Shown: one piece after another, positions 10,515 to 19,235 of the stretch
How positions within the stretch are numbered: position 1 is the first letter of the stretch
Layout of the letters: each line of letters starts with the position of its first letter
Assembly: GCA_035545855.1 (NCBI GenBank)
Contig: DASZXK010000168.1
Coordinates: 20,373 to 84,372, forward strand
DNA length: 64,000 nt
Direction of reading: 5' to 3'
From: DASZVB01 sp035545855
GTDB taxonomy: Bacteria; Myxococcota_A; Polyangia; Polyangiales; Polyangiaceae
Translations under genes and position numbers: made by a program
Notes under the pieces: generated by a model
What the model saw: only the letters and a program-made list of their open reading frames with translations
The model's database searches: none
What the model was told of the DNA's origin: nothing

Positions 10515-12770
10515 ATGGCGGAGCGAGGCATCCTCTCGAGGCTCGACGACATCTCGCGCCAGGTTCAGAAGGAGTTCCACGAGGGCCAGCGCGTCCTCTC
10601 CTTCCAGGAGTACCTCGCGCTCGTCGCGGCCCACCCCGCCCGCCACACGAGGGACGCCGCCCGTTACCTCCGGGACGCCTTCGATCACTTCGGGCGGGTC
10701 GTCCTGAAGCGTCCGGCCGGTGAGGTGACGCGCTTCAAGCTGTTCGACCTGCCGTGGCTTCCGGAGGCCGATGCGCAGCGGCACGCCCTCGTCGGTCAGG
10801 AGCGGGTGCAGGAGGAGATCTACCGAACGCTGTCGAATTTCGTCCAGGAAGGACGTCCGAACCGGCTCCCGCTCCTCCACGGGCCGAACGGTTCGGCGAA
10901 GAGCACGGCCGCGCAGTGCATGATGGCCGCGCTCGAGCACTACTCCACGCTCGAGGAGGGCGCGCTCTACCGGTTCCACTGGGTGTTCCCGTCGAAGAAC
11001 ACGGTGAAGGGGGCGATCGGGTTCGCGGAGCGCGCCCAGGGACGCTCCACGCCGGGCGAGGGCTACGCGCATCTCCCCGACGACGCGGTCGACGCGCGGC
11101 TCTTCGTGGAAGTGCGGGATCATCCGCTCTTCCTCCTGCCCGAGATCCAGCGAGAGCGGCTCGTGGAGGCGCTGTTCCAGGAGCACGAGCTCGAGGCCGC
11201 GCCCTCGGAGTGGGTGTTCCGCGGGCGGCTCTCGCACAAGAACCGTCAGGTATTCGACGCGCTCCTCGCGAGCTACGACGGCAACCTCGACGAAGTGCTC
11301 CGGCACGTCCAGGTCGAGCGCTACTTCATCTCGAAGCGCTATCGGACGGGCGCGGTGACCGTCGGCCCGCAGCTCTCCGTGGACGCCGGCGAAAGGCAGC
11401 TCACGGCCGACCGGAACCTCGCGTCCCTCCCGCCGATGCTGCAGTCGATCACGCTCTTCGAGGCGTTCGGGGAGCTCATCGACGCATCCGGCGGCATCCT
11501 CGAGTTCTCGGACCTGCTGAAGCGTCCGCTGGATGCCTTCAAGTACCTCCAGCTCACGGTGGAGACGGGCGAGGTGCCGCTGCGTTCGCAGACCGTCCAG
11601 GTCAACACGGTCATGGTCGGGAGCGCGAACGAGGCGCAGCTCGCGGCGTTCCGGGAGCACCCCGAGTTCGAGAGCTTCCGCGGGCGCCTCGAGCTCATCC
11701 GGATGCCGTATCTCCTCAGGTACTCGGACGAGCAACGCATCTACGACTCGCAGATCGTTCCGCAGGCGCGCGTCCACGTCGCTCCGCACGCGACGAAGAT
11801 CGCCGCGATGTTCGCCGTGCTCTCCCGGCTCCGCCGCCCGAATCCGGACCGGTACGAGAAGCCGCTCTCGGACGTCGTGCGCGAGGTCAGCGTGCTGGAC
11901 AAGCTGGACCTGTACGATAGCGCTCGCGTCCCCGACCGCTTCGACGACGAGAGCGCGAAGCGGCTCCGCAACTGCATCGAGCAGATGTTCGAGGAGAGCG
12001 CCTCTTACCCCATCTACGAGGGGAGCATCGGCGCGAGCCCGCGTGAAATGCGGACGGTGCTCCTCGATGCCGCGCAGGACGAGCGCTACGATTGTCTCTC
12101 GCCGTTCGCCGTCCTCGACGAGCTGGACGAGCTCTGCAAGAAGGACTCGGAGTACATCTGGCTCCAGCAGGACGCGCAGCCGGGCGGCTATCACGATCAC
12201 GCGAGCTTCCGGAAGGCGCTCCGCGTGCGTCTTCTGGACATGATAGAGGACGAGTTCCGCGTCGCGAGCGGCCTGGTGGACGATCGCCGCTACAAGGAGC
12301 TCTTCGACCGGTACATCGTCCACGTCGGGAACTGGGTGAAGGGAGAGAAGGTGAGAAACCCCGTGACGGGCGCGGCGGAAGATCCGGACATTCGCCTCAT
12401 GGAAGAGGTGGAAGCACGGCTCGCGTACCCCGATCCGCCGGAGGAAGTCCGGCGCGCGCTCGTGAGCCAGATCGCGGGCTACGTCATTTCCCACCCCGAC
12501 GAGCCGCTCGACAACGACCGCGTGTTTTCGGCCCAGGTGAAGCGCCTCCGGGACGCGGTCTTCACCGAGAAGCGCCCGGCCGTCGCGAAGCTCTGCCGGG
12601 ACGTCGTCGTGCTGGTCCGGGGGGAGGGGACGGGGCTCGCCGAATCCCGCCGCGCGGAGGTGCGCGCGATGCTCGATCGACTCGTGGCCGCCGCCGGCTA
12701 CAACGAGAGCTCGGCCGCGGACGCGGCCGCCGCGCTCGCCCGGGAGCGCTTCTCCGACGTCCTCCGCTGA
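10515..12770 (+). CDS. prkA: PrkA-family serine protein kinase / AAA+ protein
   Basis: The 751-aa product matches PrkA throughout: an AAA+ module with Walker A GPNGSAKST (~residue 120), a central region (FELIDASGGILEFSDLLKRP, TVMVGSANEAQ) and the C-terminal PrkA region (EASYPIYEG..., GYHDHASFRKAL). PrkA proteins act in starvation and sporulation responses; kinase activity has been reported and later work points to AAA+ ATPase/protease activity. In many bacteria prkA sits with yeaH/yhbH and spoVR, but neither is here. It instead follows a Ser/Thr kinase and a lipoprotein. The gene is slightly longer than E. coli yeaG (644 aa). Confidence 0.92.
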   Translation: MAERGILSRLDDISRQVQKEFHEGQRVLSFQEYLALVAAHPARHTRDAARYLRDAFDHFGRVVLKRPAGEVTRFKLFDLPWLPEADAQRHALVGQERVQEEIYRTLSNFVQEGRPNRLPLLHGPNGSAKSTAAQCMMAALEHYSTLEEGALYRFHWVFPSKNTVKGAIGFAERAQGRSTPGEGYAHLPDDAVDARLFVEVRDHPLFLLPEIQRERLVEALFQEHELEAAPSEWVFRGRLSHKNRQVFDALLASYDGNLDEVLRHVQVERYFISKRYRTGAVTVGPQLSVDAGERQLTADRNLASLPPMLQSITLFEAFGELIDASGGILEFSDLLKRPLDAFKYLQLTVETGEVPLRSQTVQVNTVMVGSANEAQLAAFREHPEFESFRGRLELIRMPYLLRYSDEQRIYDSQIVPQARVHVAPHATKIAAMFAVLSRLRRPNPDRYEKPLSDVVREVSVLDKLDLYDSARVPDRFDDESAKRLRNCIEQMFEESASYPIYEGSIGASPREMRTVLLDAAQDERYDCLSPFAVLDELDELCKKDSEYIWLQQDAQPGGYHDHASFRKALRVRLLDMIEDEFRVASGLVDDRRYKELFDRYIVHVGNWVKGEKVRNPVTGAAEDPDIRLMEEVEARLAYPDPPEEVRRALVSQIAGYVISHPDEPLDNDRVFSAQVKRLRDAVFTEKRPAVAKLCRDVVVLVRGEGTGLAESRRAEVRAMLDRLVAAAGYNESSAADAAAALARERFSDVLR

Positions 12771-12779
12771 GTGCATGCC

Positions 12780-14051
12780 ATGGCGAACGACGACGGCGCC
12801 CGCCCCCTCGGGCAGGTCTCGCTCTTCGCGCTCGGAGTGAACGGCGTCGTCGGCGTCGGCATCTTCTTCGCACCCGCGGCCGTCGCGTCCGAGCTCCCCG
12901 GCCCCTTCGGCGCGCTCGCTTACGCGACGACGGCGCTCGCGCTCCTCCCCATCGCGCTCGGCTACTCCGCGCTCGGCGGGCGCTACCCCGTGGACGGAGG
13001 CCCGACGGTCTGGGCGAGGGAGGCGTTCGGTCCCGCGCTCGCGTTCTTCGTCGGCTGGCTCACCTTCGTGTCCTCGCTGTTCAGCCTCGCGGCCGTCGCT
13101 TCCGGCCTCGCGCGGTACTCGGGCCCGGTTTTCGGCGTCACGAGCGACGGCGGAATCCGAGCGCTCGCGGCCTTCTGCGTCGTCACGCTGTCCGCGGTCG
13201 CGGCCTCGGGGCTCCGGCCGAGCGCCGTCGTCTGGACCTGGGTCACGACGATGAAGCTCCTTCCGCTGGCGCTCCTCGTCGGCCTCGGCGTCGCTTTCTT
13301 CTCGTCGGTGCCCGCAGCCCCGGTCCCGGAGGGGGCCCTGTCCGCGCGCGCTTTCGGCCATGCCGTGCTCGTCGTCGTGTTCGCGTGCCAGGGGTTCGAG
13401 ATCGTCCCGCTCCTCTCCGGCAGCGCGGCGCGGCCGGAGAGGAGCATCCCCGTCGCGACGGTCGGCGCCCTGGTGTTCGCCGCCGCGCTCTACGTCGTGC
13501 TCCACTACCTCGCGGCGCACGCCGTTCCGGGCCTCGGGAAGAGCCGCGCGCCGCTCGCGGACGCGGCGTACGCCTACGGCGGCACGCTCGCGCGGTCCGT
13601 CGTCCTCGCGGGCGCGAACGTATCGGCGCTCGGGATCTGCTTCGGCATGCTGAACACCACGCCGCGCTACCTCGCTGCTCTCGCGACGGACCGTGGTTTC
13701 GGCCCCTGGATTGGCGAGCTGGACGTCCGGCTCGTCCCTCGACGCGCGCTCCTCGCTACGACGCTCGCGACGCTGCCGCTCCTCGTCCTCGTCAAGAATC
13801 CGGACGACCTCTTCGTCCTCTCGAGCCTCGCCGTGCTCGCGCAGTTCGCGTCCACGGTCACGTCGCTCGCCGCGCTCGCTCGCCGCGGCGAACGGGGGCT
13901 CTCCAGCCGACACGTCGCGCTCGCCGTCCTCTCGCTCGCCGGGATCGCGCTCGTTTCCCGCGGAGCCGAGCTTCGTCCGGTGCTCATCGCTGCGGGTGTG
14001 CTCGCGCTCGGCGAGGTGCTACGCATCGGCGCCCGGCGACGCCCGGCCTGA
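12780..14051 (+). CDS. APC-superfamily amino acid permease
   Basis: The 423-aa product is a polytopic inner-membrane protein with about 12 hydrophobic segments. It shows the APC N-terminal pattern: LFALGVNGVVGVGIFF in helix 1, then LPGPFGALAYATTALALL and the GGRYPVDGGPTVWAREAFG loop. Amino acid uptake or exchange is inferred from the superfamily; the substrate cannot be told. ATG at 12780 and an in-frame GTG at 12771 are both possible, 0-9 bp after the prkA stop, so translation may be coupled. TatD follows after 10 bp. Confidence 0.9.
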   Translation: MANDDGARPLGQVSLFALGVNGVVGVGIFFAPAAVASELPGPFGALAYATTALALLPIALGYSALGGRYPVDGGPTVWAREAFGPALAFFVGWLTFVSSLFSLAAVASGLARYSGPVFGVTSDGGIRALAAFCVVTLSAVAASGLRPSAVVWTWVTTMKLLPLALLVGLGVAFFSSVPAAPVPEGALSARAFGHAVLVVVFACQGFEIVPLLSGSAARPERSIPVATVGALVFAAALYVVLHYLAAHAVPGLGKSRAPLADAAYAYGGTLARSVVLAGANVSALGICFGMLNTTPRYLAALATDRGFGPWIGELDVRLVPRRALLATTLATLPLLVLVKNPDDLFVLSSLAVLAQFASTVTSLAALARRGERGLSSRHVALAVLSLAGIALVSRGAELRPVLIAAGVLALGEVLRIGARRRPA

Positions 14052-14061
14052 AGGACGGCTC

Positions 14062-14862
14062 ATGCTGGTCGACACGCACTGCCACCTGGACTCCGAGAAC
14101 TGCAAGGAAGGCCCGGACGCGGCGCTCGCCCGCGCCCGCGCCGAAGGCGTGTCGGCGTTCGTCGCCATCGGCGTGGGCTCCGTGGCGGCGGCGAAGGAGG
14201 TCCGGGAGCTCGCCATCCGTCGCGCGGACGTCGTCTGTACGGTCGGGGTCCACCCGCACGAAGCGGCCGAGCTCGGAGACGCGGCGTTCGAGGAGCTCGA
14301 GGCGCTGGCTCGCGCGCCGGAGGTCGTCGCCGTCGGCGAGATCGGGCTCGACTATCACTACGACCATTCTCCGCGGGACGTCCAGGCGGCGATCTTCGCG
14401 CGCTTCATCGCGCTCGCGCGCGCGGTCCGGAAGCCGATCGTGGTTCACACCCGCGAGGCGCCCGAGGACACGCTGTCGATCCTCGCGCGGGAAGGGGCGC
14501 GGGACGTCGGCGGCGTCATCCATTGCTTCAGCGAAGACAGAGCGTTCGCCGCCCGCGCGTTCGATCTCGGCTTCGACGTCTCCTTCTCGGGCATCCTGAC
14601 GTTCAAGAGCGCGCTCTCCGTGCAGGAGGTCGCGCGCTACGCGCCCGAGGATCGGATCCTCGTCGAGACGGACAGTCCGTATCTCGCTCCGGTCCCGAAG
14701 CGAGGGCGCCCGAACGAGCCCGCGTACGTCGTCCACACGGCCGCGAAGCTCGCGGAGCTCCGCGGTACGACCCGCGCGCACATCGAACGAATCACCACGG
14801 AAAACGCGGTCCGGAGGTTCGGGCCGGCCCTCGACGCGGCCGTCCGATCGGGTCAGAATTGA
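14062..14862 (+). CDS. TatD-family metal-dependent DNase/hydrolase
   Basis: The 266-aa product has every TatD metal ligand: DTHCHLD at the N terminus, Glu in VGEIGLDYHYDH, His in VVHTREA, His in VIHCFSE and Asp in VETDSPYL. TatD proteins are TIM-barrel nucleases implicated in 3'-5' DNA processing and oxidative-damage repair; YcfH-type paralogues are less characterised. The length is normal. It lies in a same-strand run 10 bp after the permease and 6 bp before the TonB-like gene. Confidence 0.94.
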   Translation: MLVDTHCHLDSENCKEGPDAALARARAEGVSAFVAIGVGSVAAAKEVRELAIRRADVVCTVGVHPHEAAELGDAAFEELEALARAPEVVAVGEIGLDYHYDHSPRDVQAAIFARFIALARAVRKPIVVHTREAPEDTLSILAREGARDVGGVIHCFSEDRAFAARAFDLGFDVSFSGILTFKSALSVQEVARYAPEDRILVETDSPYLAPVPKRGRPNEPAYVVHTAAKLAELRGTTRAHIERITTENAVRRFGPALDAAVRSGQN

Positions 14863-14868
14863 CGGCGG

Positions 14869-16200
14869 ATGCCGCTGATTCCGCCGCCTCGGGGCCGCCC
14901 CCGAACCGCGACGACCGTCGCGGTGCTCTCGTCCGTGGTGTTCCACGTCGCGGTCATCGGCGTCGCGGCGCGCACGATCGTCCGTGAATCGGCGCGGGCG
15001 GCGCCGCGGCCCCGTCTGATCTCCCTGGACGTCTCGTTCGCCGCGCCCGCGGCTCCCCCCGACGCGCCGCTCCCGGCGCTCCCCGGTCATGCGGACGCGC
15101 CGCGCGTCGAACGCGCGCCGGAGGAAGCCCTCGCGCCGGGTCTCGTGCGGACGGCGCGCCCCGACACGAGGCAAGCGGGAAACGGCGGCGAGCGGACGGC
15201 GAGGGAGGCGGCGCTCCACCTCTCCGACAGCGTGGACGGGCTCACGCTGTCCCCGGATCCGACGTACTTCACCGAGCTGACGCAGGTCTCCCGCATCGAC
15301 ACGGCAAGCGAGCGTCTCTCTCGCGAAGATCGTCGCGCGACTCCGAACCCCATGGAGCTCACGTTCGTCTCCGAGGGACGAGGGACCAGGCACGCGCGGC
15401 TCACGCCTGCGCCCTCGGATCCCGCGGAGGGCGCGCACGGCGGCGTCCCGGTTCCGCTCGGCGCGCGCTCCGAAGTCCGCGAGCCGTCGGACGACGGCCA
15501 GGCTCCGCCCATGCCCGTCGCGGTCCGCCCCGGCGCCGGCCTCGTCGCGCCCCTCGGCGTGCAGAGCGGCACGACGAGAGCCGACTACCGTCGCTCGGCG
15601 GCCGTGGCCCTCGCGCGCCCGTCCGTGAAGCAGGCGCGGGCGTCCGTCTCCACCACCGCGAAGGGTCGTCCGAACGACGACACGGACAGCTCGGAAGAGG
15701 TCGCGCTCGCCGTGCGCTCGCTCATCACGGCGAGCACCGCCGGCGGCCCGAAGGGCATCGGCGTCGGGGGCGCCGAAGGCCCTCGCGGCGCGGGTGAGGG
15801 CGGCATCGACGGTACGGGAAGCCGCGCACGTCCTTCGGGTGAAGGAGGGCGAGACGGCGCGGAGCTCCTCGGCATCGAGAGCTACGCCGCGGCGCTGACC
15901 CGCAAGGTGTATCCGTACTGGGAGGACGCGTTTCCCATCTGGGCCCGCATCGAAGGGCGTGGCGGCGTCGCCGTCATCGGCGTCACTCTCGGCGACGGTG
16001 GGACGATCCGGGAGCTCCACGTCGTGCGGGGCAGCGGCATCCCGGAATTCGACGAAAAGGTCGCAGTGGCGCTCGCGAAGGCGTCTCCGTACGGGCCGCT
16101 CCCGCGAGCGCTCCGCGGCTCCGGCCTGGAGCTCCACATCGCGTTCGACGCGATGAACCCCGCCGTCGGTCGCTCCGGCCCCGGCCCCGGCGGACGCTGA
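14869..16200 (+). CDS. TonB-family protein with long linker
   Basis: The 443-aa product has the TonB plan. A short cytoplasmic N terminus is followed by one transmembrane helix (about 17-37, TVAVLSSVVFHVAVIGVAA). A ~300-residue disordered Pro/Ala/Gly/Arg periplasmic span follows, then a C-terminal TonB_C-like domain (YPYWEDAFPIW ... GGVAVIGVTLGDGG ... GSGIPEFDEKV). TonB proteins transmit proton-motive energy from ExbBD to outer-membrane receptors. No exbB/exbD or receptor gene is adjacent, so its partner is unknown. It is longer than E. coli TonB (239 aa) because of the linker. Confidence 0.87.
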   Translation: MPLIPPPRGRPRTATTVAVLSSVVFHVAVIGVAARTIVRESARAAPRPRLISLDVSFAAPAAPPDAPLPALPGHADAPRVERAPEEALAPGLVRTARPDTRQAGNGGERTAREAALHLSDSVDGLTLSPDPTYFTELTQVSRIDTASERLSREDRRATPNPMELTFVSEGRGTRHARLTPAPSDPAEGAHGGVPVPLGARSEVREPSDDGQAPPMPVAVRPGAGLVAPLGVQSGTTRADYRRSAAVALARPSVKQARASVSTTAKGRPNDDTDSSEEVALAVRSLITASTAGGPKGIGVGGAEGPRGAGEGGIDGTGSRARPSGEGGRDGAELLGIESYAAALTRKVYPYWEDAFPIWARIEGRGGVAVIGVTLGDGGTIRELHVVRGSGIPEFDEKVAVALAKASPYGPLPRALRGSGLELHIAFDAMNPAVGRSGPGPGGR

Positions 16201-16229
16201 ATTTCCCGTCGAACCGCGCGGAGATCGGC

Positions 16230-16258
16230 TTGACACCGATCGTCCTGGTCGTCATAGT
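16230..16258 (+). promoter_or_regulatory. Promoter of tRNA gene at 16269
   Basis: A perfect TTGACA (16230-16235) is followed after 17 bp by CATAGT (16253-16258), ending 10 bp before the tRNA. Position, spacing and sequence all fit a housekeeping-sigma promoter for a stable RNA. Confidence 0.75.
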
Positions 16259-16268
16259 CGCGCGCCCC

Positions 16269-16342
16269 GCCGAGGTAGCTCAGGTGGTTAGAGCAGGCGT
16301 TTCATAAGCGCCGGGTCGGGGGTTCAAGTCCCTCCCTCGGCA
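16269..16342 (+). tRNA. tRNA with CAT anticodon, probably elongator tRNA-Met
   Basis: The cloverleaf has acceptor GCCGAGG / CCTCGGC, D-arm GCTC...GAGC and anticodon loop TTCATAA (anticodon 16303-16305) closed by GGCGT / GCGCC. The T-loop is TTCAAGT and the discriminator A. CCA is not encoded. Pair 1-72 is G-C, so it is not an initiator. G4 and A5 differ from the C4/C5 pairs expected for the Ile2 tRNA, which makes elongator Met the better call. Confidence 0.92.
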
Positions 16343-16417
16343 CAAGACGCAGCAATCGAAAGGACGGCGTCGCCGTCGCGCGCAGGGGGGCGTCGTCGCG
16401 ATCCGACGGCTCGGGTG

Positions 16418-16563
16418 GACGACGGTGTGCGTCGTGGGGTTTGTTTGTGGGGGACCTAGTGAGCCGTGGAACGGCTGGACCAATCGTGGGGCGACTCGCC
16501 GCCCTTCGGGCGAGCTCGACGCGACGACGGTGTGCGTCGTGGGGTTTTGTTTGTGGGGGACCT
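16418..16563. repeat. Direct repeat pair, 40/41 bp
   Basis: The segment 16418-16457 recurs at 16523-16563 with one extra T. It starts GACGACGGTGTGCGTCGTGG and ends GTGGGGGACCT. A diverged relative (GTGGGGTTTGGCTACGGGGG) lies at 27891-27910. Confidence 0.8.
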
Positions 16564-16687
16564 GGTCCCCCGAGGCTTCCCTTGCGGTCCTCGGCTTCGC
16601 CTGCGGTCCTCGGGAACCTCTCCCCCTGCGCGCCTAGCGGCGCGCGCTCGCCGTGCTCGCGGGGCCGTGGAACGGCTGGACCAATCG
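16463..16687. repeat. Direct repeat pair, 24 bp
   Basis: The sequence at 16463-16486 (GCCGTGGAACGGC followed by TGGACCAATCG) is repeated exactly at 16664-16687. The first 13 bases form a small imperfect hairpin. The copies flank the second copy of the 40/41-bp repeat. Confidence 0.8.
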
Positions 16688-16719
16688 GGGGGTTTGCTGC
16701 GGGGGTCTCGCGGCTCTTT

Positions 16720-16743
16720 TGGTTTGTATACAAACTGTCCGGT
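16720..16743. repeat. Dispersed 24-bp repeat containing a 14-bp palindrome
   Basis: GTTTGTATACAAAC at 16722-16735 is a perfect palindrome. The 24 bases at 16720-16743 recur exactly at 30301-30324. Both copies lie just downstream of minus-strand gene ends. The element is AT-rich against a GC-rich background. Confidence 0.85.
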
Positions 16744-16827
16744 GAGGAGATACCCCCCACGCCGCCGTTCGCCGCGCGGCGCCTGCGGTCCTCGGACCGC
16801 TCCCCGTACCGCGCCCAATCGGGCTCT

Positions 16828-17436
16828 TCAGTCCTTCCCGAACAGGTCCTGGATGCGCGAGTCGAGGGCGACGGAGATCTTGTAGAGGCTCGAGATCGAG
16901 GGGCTCGATTCGGCGCGTTCGATCTGGGAGAGGAGGGAGATGCTGAGGCCCGTCCGGCGGCTCATCTGCTTCAGCGTGAGCTCCTTCTCCTTCCGGAGCG
17001 TGCGGATCGTGTCCCCGATGATCTTGTGGAGCTGCTCCTCGGGCGTCCGCGCGAGGCCCTTCTTCCGCATCACGCGGGAGAGCACTTCGCGGAACTCGTC
17101 CACGTTGAACGGCTTCTTGATGTAGTCGACGGCGTCGAGCTTCATGGACGCGATCGCCGAATCCAGGTTCGGATGCGCCGTGAAGATGACGACCGCGATG
17201 TCCTTGTCGATCCCGCGGATCCGCTTCAGAACCTCGATGCCGTCGAGCTTCGGCATCATCAAGTCCAGGATGATGACGTGGTACTCGCCCGTCCGAACTT
17301 CTTCTTCCACGAGCGTCGGATCGCTCAGCGCTTTGACGTGGAAACCGTCGTTCTCGAGAAGGGTCTGCATGTAGTCGCAGATCTGCTTGTCGTCGTCGAC
17401 GATCAGGATGCGCACGGCAGGCAGTTCGATCGGCAC
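16828..17436 (-). CDS. Response regulator with C-terminal XRE-type helix-turn-helix
   Basis: The 202-aa product has a CheY-like receiver at residues ~7-125: acidic pocket DDD14-16, phospho-acceptor Asp58 in LDLMMPKLDG, conserved Thr in IFTAH and Lys in IKKPF. A linker leads to an XRE/Cro-type helix-turn-helix (~140-195, IRTLRKEKELTLKQMSRRTGLSISLLSQIERAESSPS). That output domain is unusual; most DNA-binding regulators carry OmpR, NarL or Fis-type domains. No histidine kinase gene is adjacent, so the partner is unknown. The start is GTG 17436. A TATAGT -10-like element on the same strand (17522-17527) could serve it. Confidence 0.92.
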   Translation of the reverse strand: MPIELPAVRILIVDDDKQICDYMQTLLENDGFHVKALSDPTLVEEEVRTGEYHVIILDLMMPKLDGIEVLKRIRGIDKDIAVVIFTAHPNLDSAIASMKLDAVDYIKKPFNVDEFREVLSRVMRKKGLARTPEEQLHKIIGDTIRTLRKEKELTLKQMSRRTGLSISLLSQIERAESSPSISSLYKISVALDSRIQDLFGKD

Positions 17437-18180
17437 GGGCGTCCTCGCTTCCGAAACGGGTTCTTCGTCGCCGGCGGCCCTCCGGAAACCGGGGAGACAC
17501 CAGCACCCAAATTGCGCTGGGACTATAAGCGCGCCGTCATTACAGTGCTACCAAAAACTGCTCCGGCCACCGGACCGGGCATGATTCCAGGGGTATCTCG
17601 CGTGTTCCCCGGGGCCTTTCCGGGCGGGTGGCGTCCTTGCCGCGCGCTGCGCCGCTCGGGGGCGTCGGGTGGCGGCCCCGCTTGCGGCCCGCCGGGCGGC
17701 GCTCGCCGATCCCGAGAGCACCGGGCCGGGCCGGGTCGAGCGCCGCCTGGCCACCGACGGCAACGCCGGGGGCCGGTCGACGCGGGGCGTCGATCCGGAA
17801 CGCTTACGGGCTCCGCGGCGCGGACTCGGACCCTCGCGCATCGACGAGCGCTCTCCGTACGCGAGCGCGCTCGCGCGCCCGTGTCGGGTGCGTCGAGCAT
17901 CGAGTGCGCGGGGACCTAACGCGAGAACGCGCGCGACCCGAGTCTCGCCTCGCGTGGTCTCGTCGCGTCATCGAGACCACGTCGCCCGAGCCATCTTTCG
18001 CGACTCCGTCGGCGTGTCGGAGGCGACGGTGTCGGCGGCCTTTCGAGCCGGTATTGGGGACGCTTCCTGTTGACTCTCGGAACCCCTCCGGGGTACTCGT
18101 CACGGGCGTTTGCACCGAGGGATCAAGGGGATAACCCGCATGCCCCGGTGCGGAGAATCGTTCCGCCCGAGACAGCGTCC
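17437..18180. other. 744-bp stretch without a recognisable gene
   Basis: Open frames here are Arg/Ala/Pro-rich and resemble no protein I know. A possible promoter for the downstream gene is TTGACT at 18070-18075 with TACTCG at 18094-18099 (18-bp spacing), which is a weak match. The segment separates the divergent response regulator and outer-membrane gene. Confidence 0.5.
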
Positions 18181-19200
18181 ATGAGAATCCAGAAGGCGTT
18201 TGCGGGCATCGCGATGGTCTCGGCGCTCGTCTCCTTCGGGAGCGTCGCGAGTGCGCATCCGCCCGCCGACGACTTCCTGAACCCGCAGAAGCCGGGTCCG
18301 CATCTCACCCTGATGCCGTTCATCGGCCCCGGGTTCCGCGCCACCTACGACCACCGCTTCGAGGTGGAGGAGGACATGAGCGAGATCCGGACGCAGGTCA
18401 TCGGGACCGTCGCGCTCCCGTTCTCGGAGATCAGCGCGAACGTGGACGCGCGCTTCTTCCTCATGACCTTCGGCGGCGGCGTCGGCTACCACGACGAGTG
18501 GCACACGCTGCAGTTCAACCCGGATTCGCAGACGGGGCGGGATCGCGGCGGTGTGCCGCGGTTCGAGACGGATCCGACGATCCCGACCATCGCGACGGAT
18601 CCCACGCCCGGCTATTCGGATCTCCACCGGGACGCGCGGGTCATCAAGGATCAGAACGCGGACTACACCGTGAAGCGCTGGGCGTTCGAGGAGCTCCGCT
18701 GGGGTTTCCTCGTCCCCGGCTACAGCTTCATGGGCGTGTCCCAGTTCGCCTTCCACCACAACGCGCGGCCCGACGTCTCTTACGACTGGGAGCAGGGCAC
18801 CGTGATGAACGGTGGCTGGAACATCCGCTGGGAGGGCTACGCGCTCTTCCGCGGCCGGAACTTCGGGTTCATCGGGCCCGCGTTCCGCGCGCTCGTGGTT
18901 CCGCGAAACCGCACGCGCGGTTCGCATGACGGCACCGTGACGCCGAGCGGCCTCTTGCTCCCGTATGACAGCGCGTGTCAGCCGGGCGTCGTGCAGGGCG
19001 TGGTCTGCGCCGGCACGCACGAGTTCGAGTTCCACTACGGCATCCTCGCCGGGCTCCGCCCGAACTGGATCAACGCGAACGACACGTTCCTCTTCCGCGC
19101 GTACACGACGTACGGGCTCAACAACATCCTGTTCGGGACGCACACGTTCCGGCAGCCCATCCAGCTGCTCTTCGCCTACATGGCGGACTTCGACCTGTGA
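18181..19200 (+). CDS. Secreted, probably outer-membrane beta-barrel protein, unknown function
   Basis: The 339-aa product has a cleavable signal peptide (MRIQKAFAGIAMVSALVSFGSVASA). The mature protein is rich in alternating aromatic/polar strands (for example WAFEELRWGFLVPGYSFMG, GGWNIRWEGYALFRGRNFGF) and ends in a hydrophobic-aromatic C terminus (QLLFAYMADFDL). That is consistent with an outer-membrane barrel, but no family is recognised. It sits 35 bp upstream of a FadL-like gene on the same strand, so the two may form one outer-membrane transport unit. Confidence 0.82.
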   Translation: MRIQKAFAGIAMVSALVSFGSVASAHPPADDFLNPQKPGPHLTLMPFIGPGFRATYDHRFEVEEDMSEIRTQVIGTVALPFSEISANVDARFFLMTFGGGVGYHDEWHTLQFNPDSQTGRDRGGVPRFETDPTIPTIATDPTPGYSDLHRDARVIKDQNADYTVKRWAFEELRWGFLVPGYSFMGVSQFAFHHNARPDVSYDWEQGTVMNGGWNIRWEGYALFRGRNFGFIGPAFRALVVPRNRTRGSHDGTVTPSGLLLPYDSACQPGVVQGVVCAGTHEFEFHYGILAGLRPNWINANDTFLFRAYTTYGLNNILFGTHTFRQPIQLLFAYMADFDL

Positions 19201-19235
19201 GCCCTCGGATGACGAACGTGCAAGGTCACCGCCTC

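Larger units (their letters stand above)
16343..16827. other. Repeat-rich non-coding stretch between tRNA and response regulator
   Basis: No gene is convincing here. The open frames on either strand are low-complexity and built from repeats; one on the minus strand begins inside the tRNA and gives the well-known tRNA-shadow peptide ending GAYETPALTT. The stretch holds the repeat pairs and the palindrome listed separately, plus copies of a TGCGGTCCTCGG motif that recurs at 27.9 kb. Confidence 0.7.

Noticed and set aside
10221..13913. A ~1230-codon minus-strand open frame opposite prkA and the permease
   Set aside because: Its composition is Arg/Glu/Ala low-complexity and it shares no motif with any family, while the plus-strand genes are clear.
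16280..16483. Minus-strand open frame ending in GAYETPALTT
   Set aside because: This peptide is a known artefact from translating antisense tRNA sequence.
16343..16827. Insertion sequence or integrated element next to the tRNA
   Set aside because: There is no transposase or integrase gene and no target-site duplication or tRNA 3'-end repeat.
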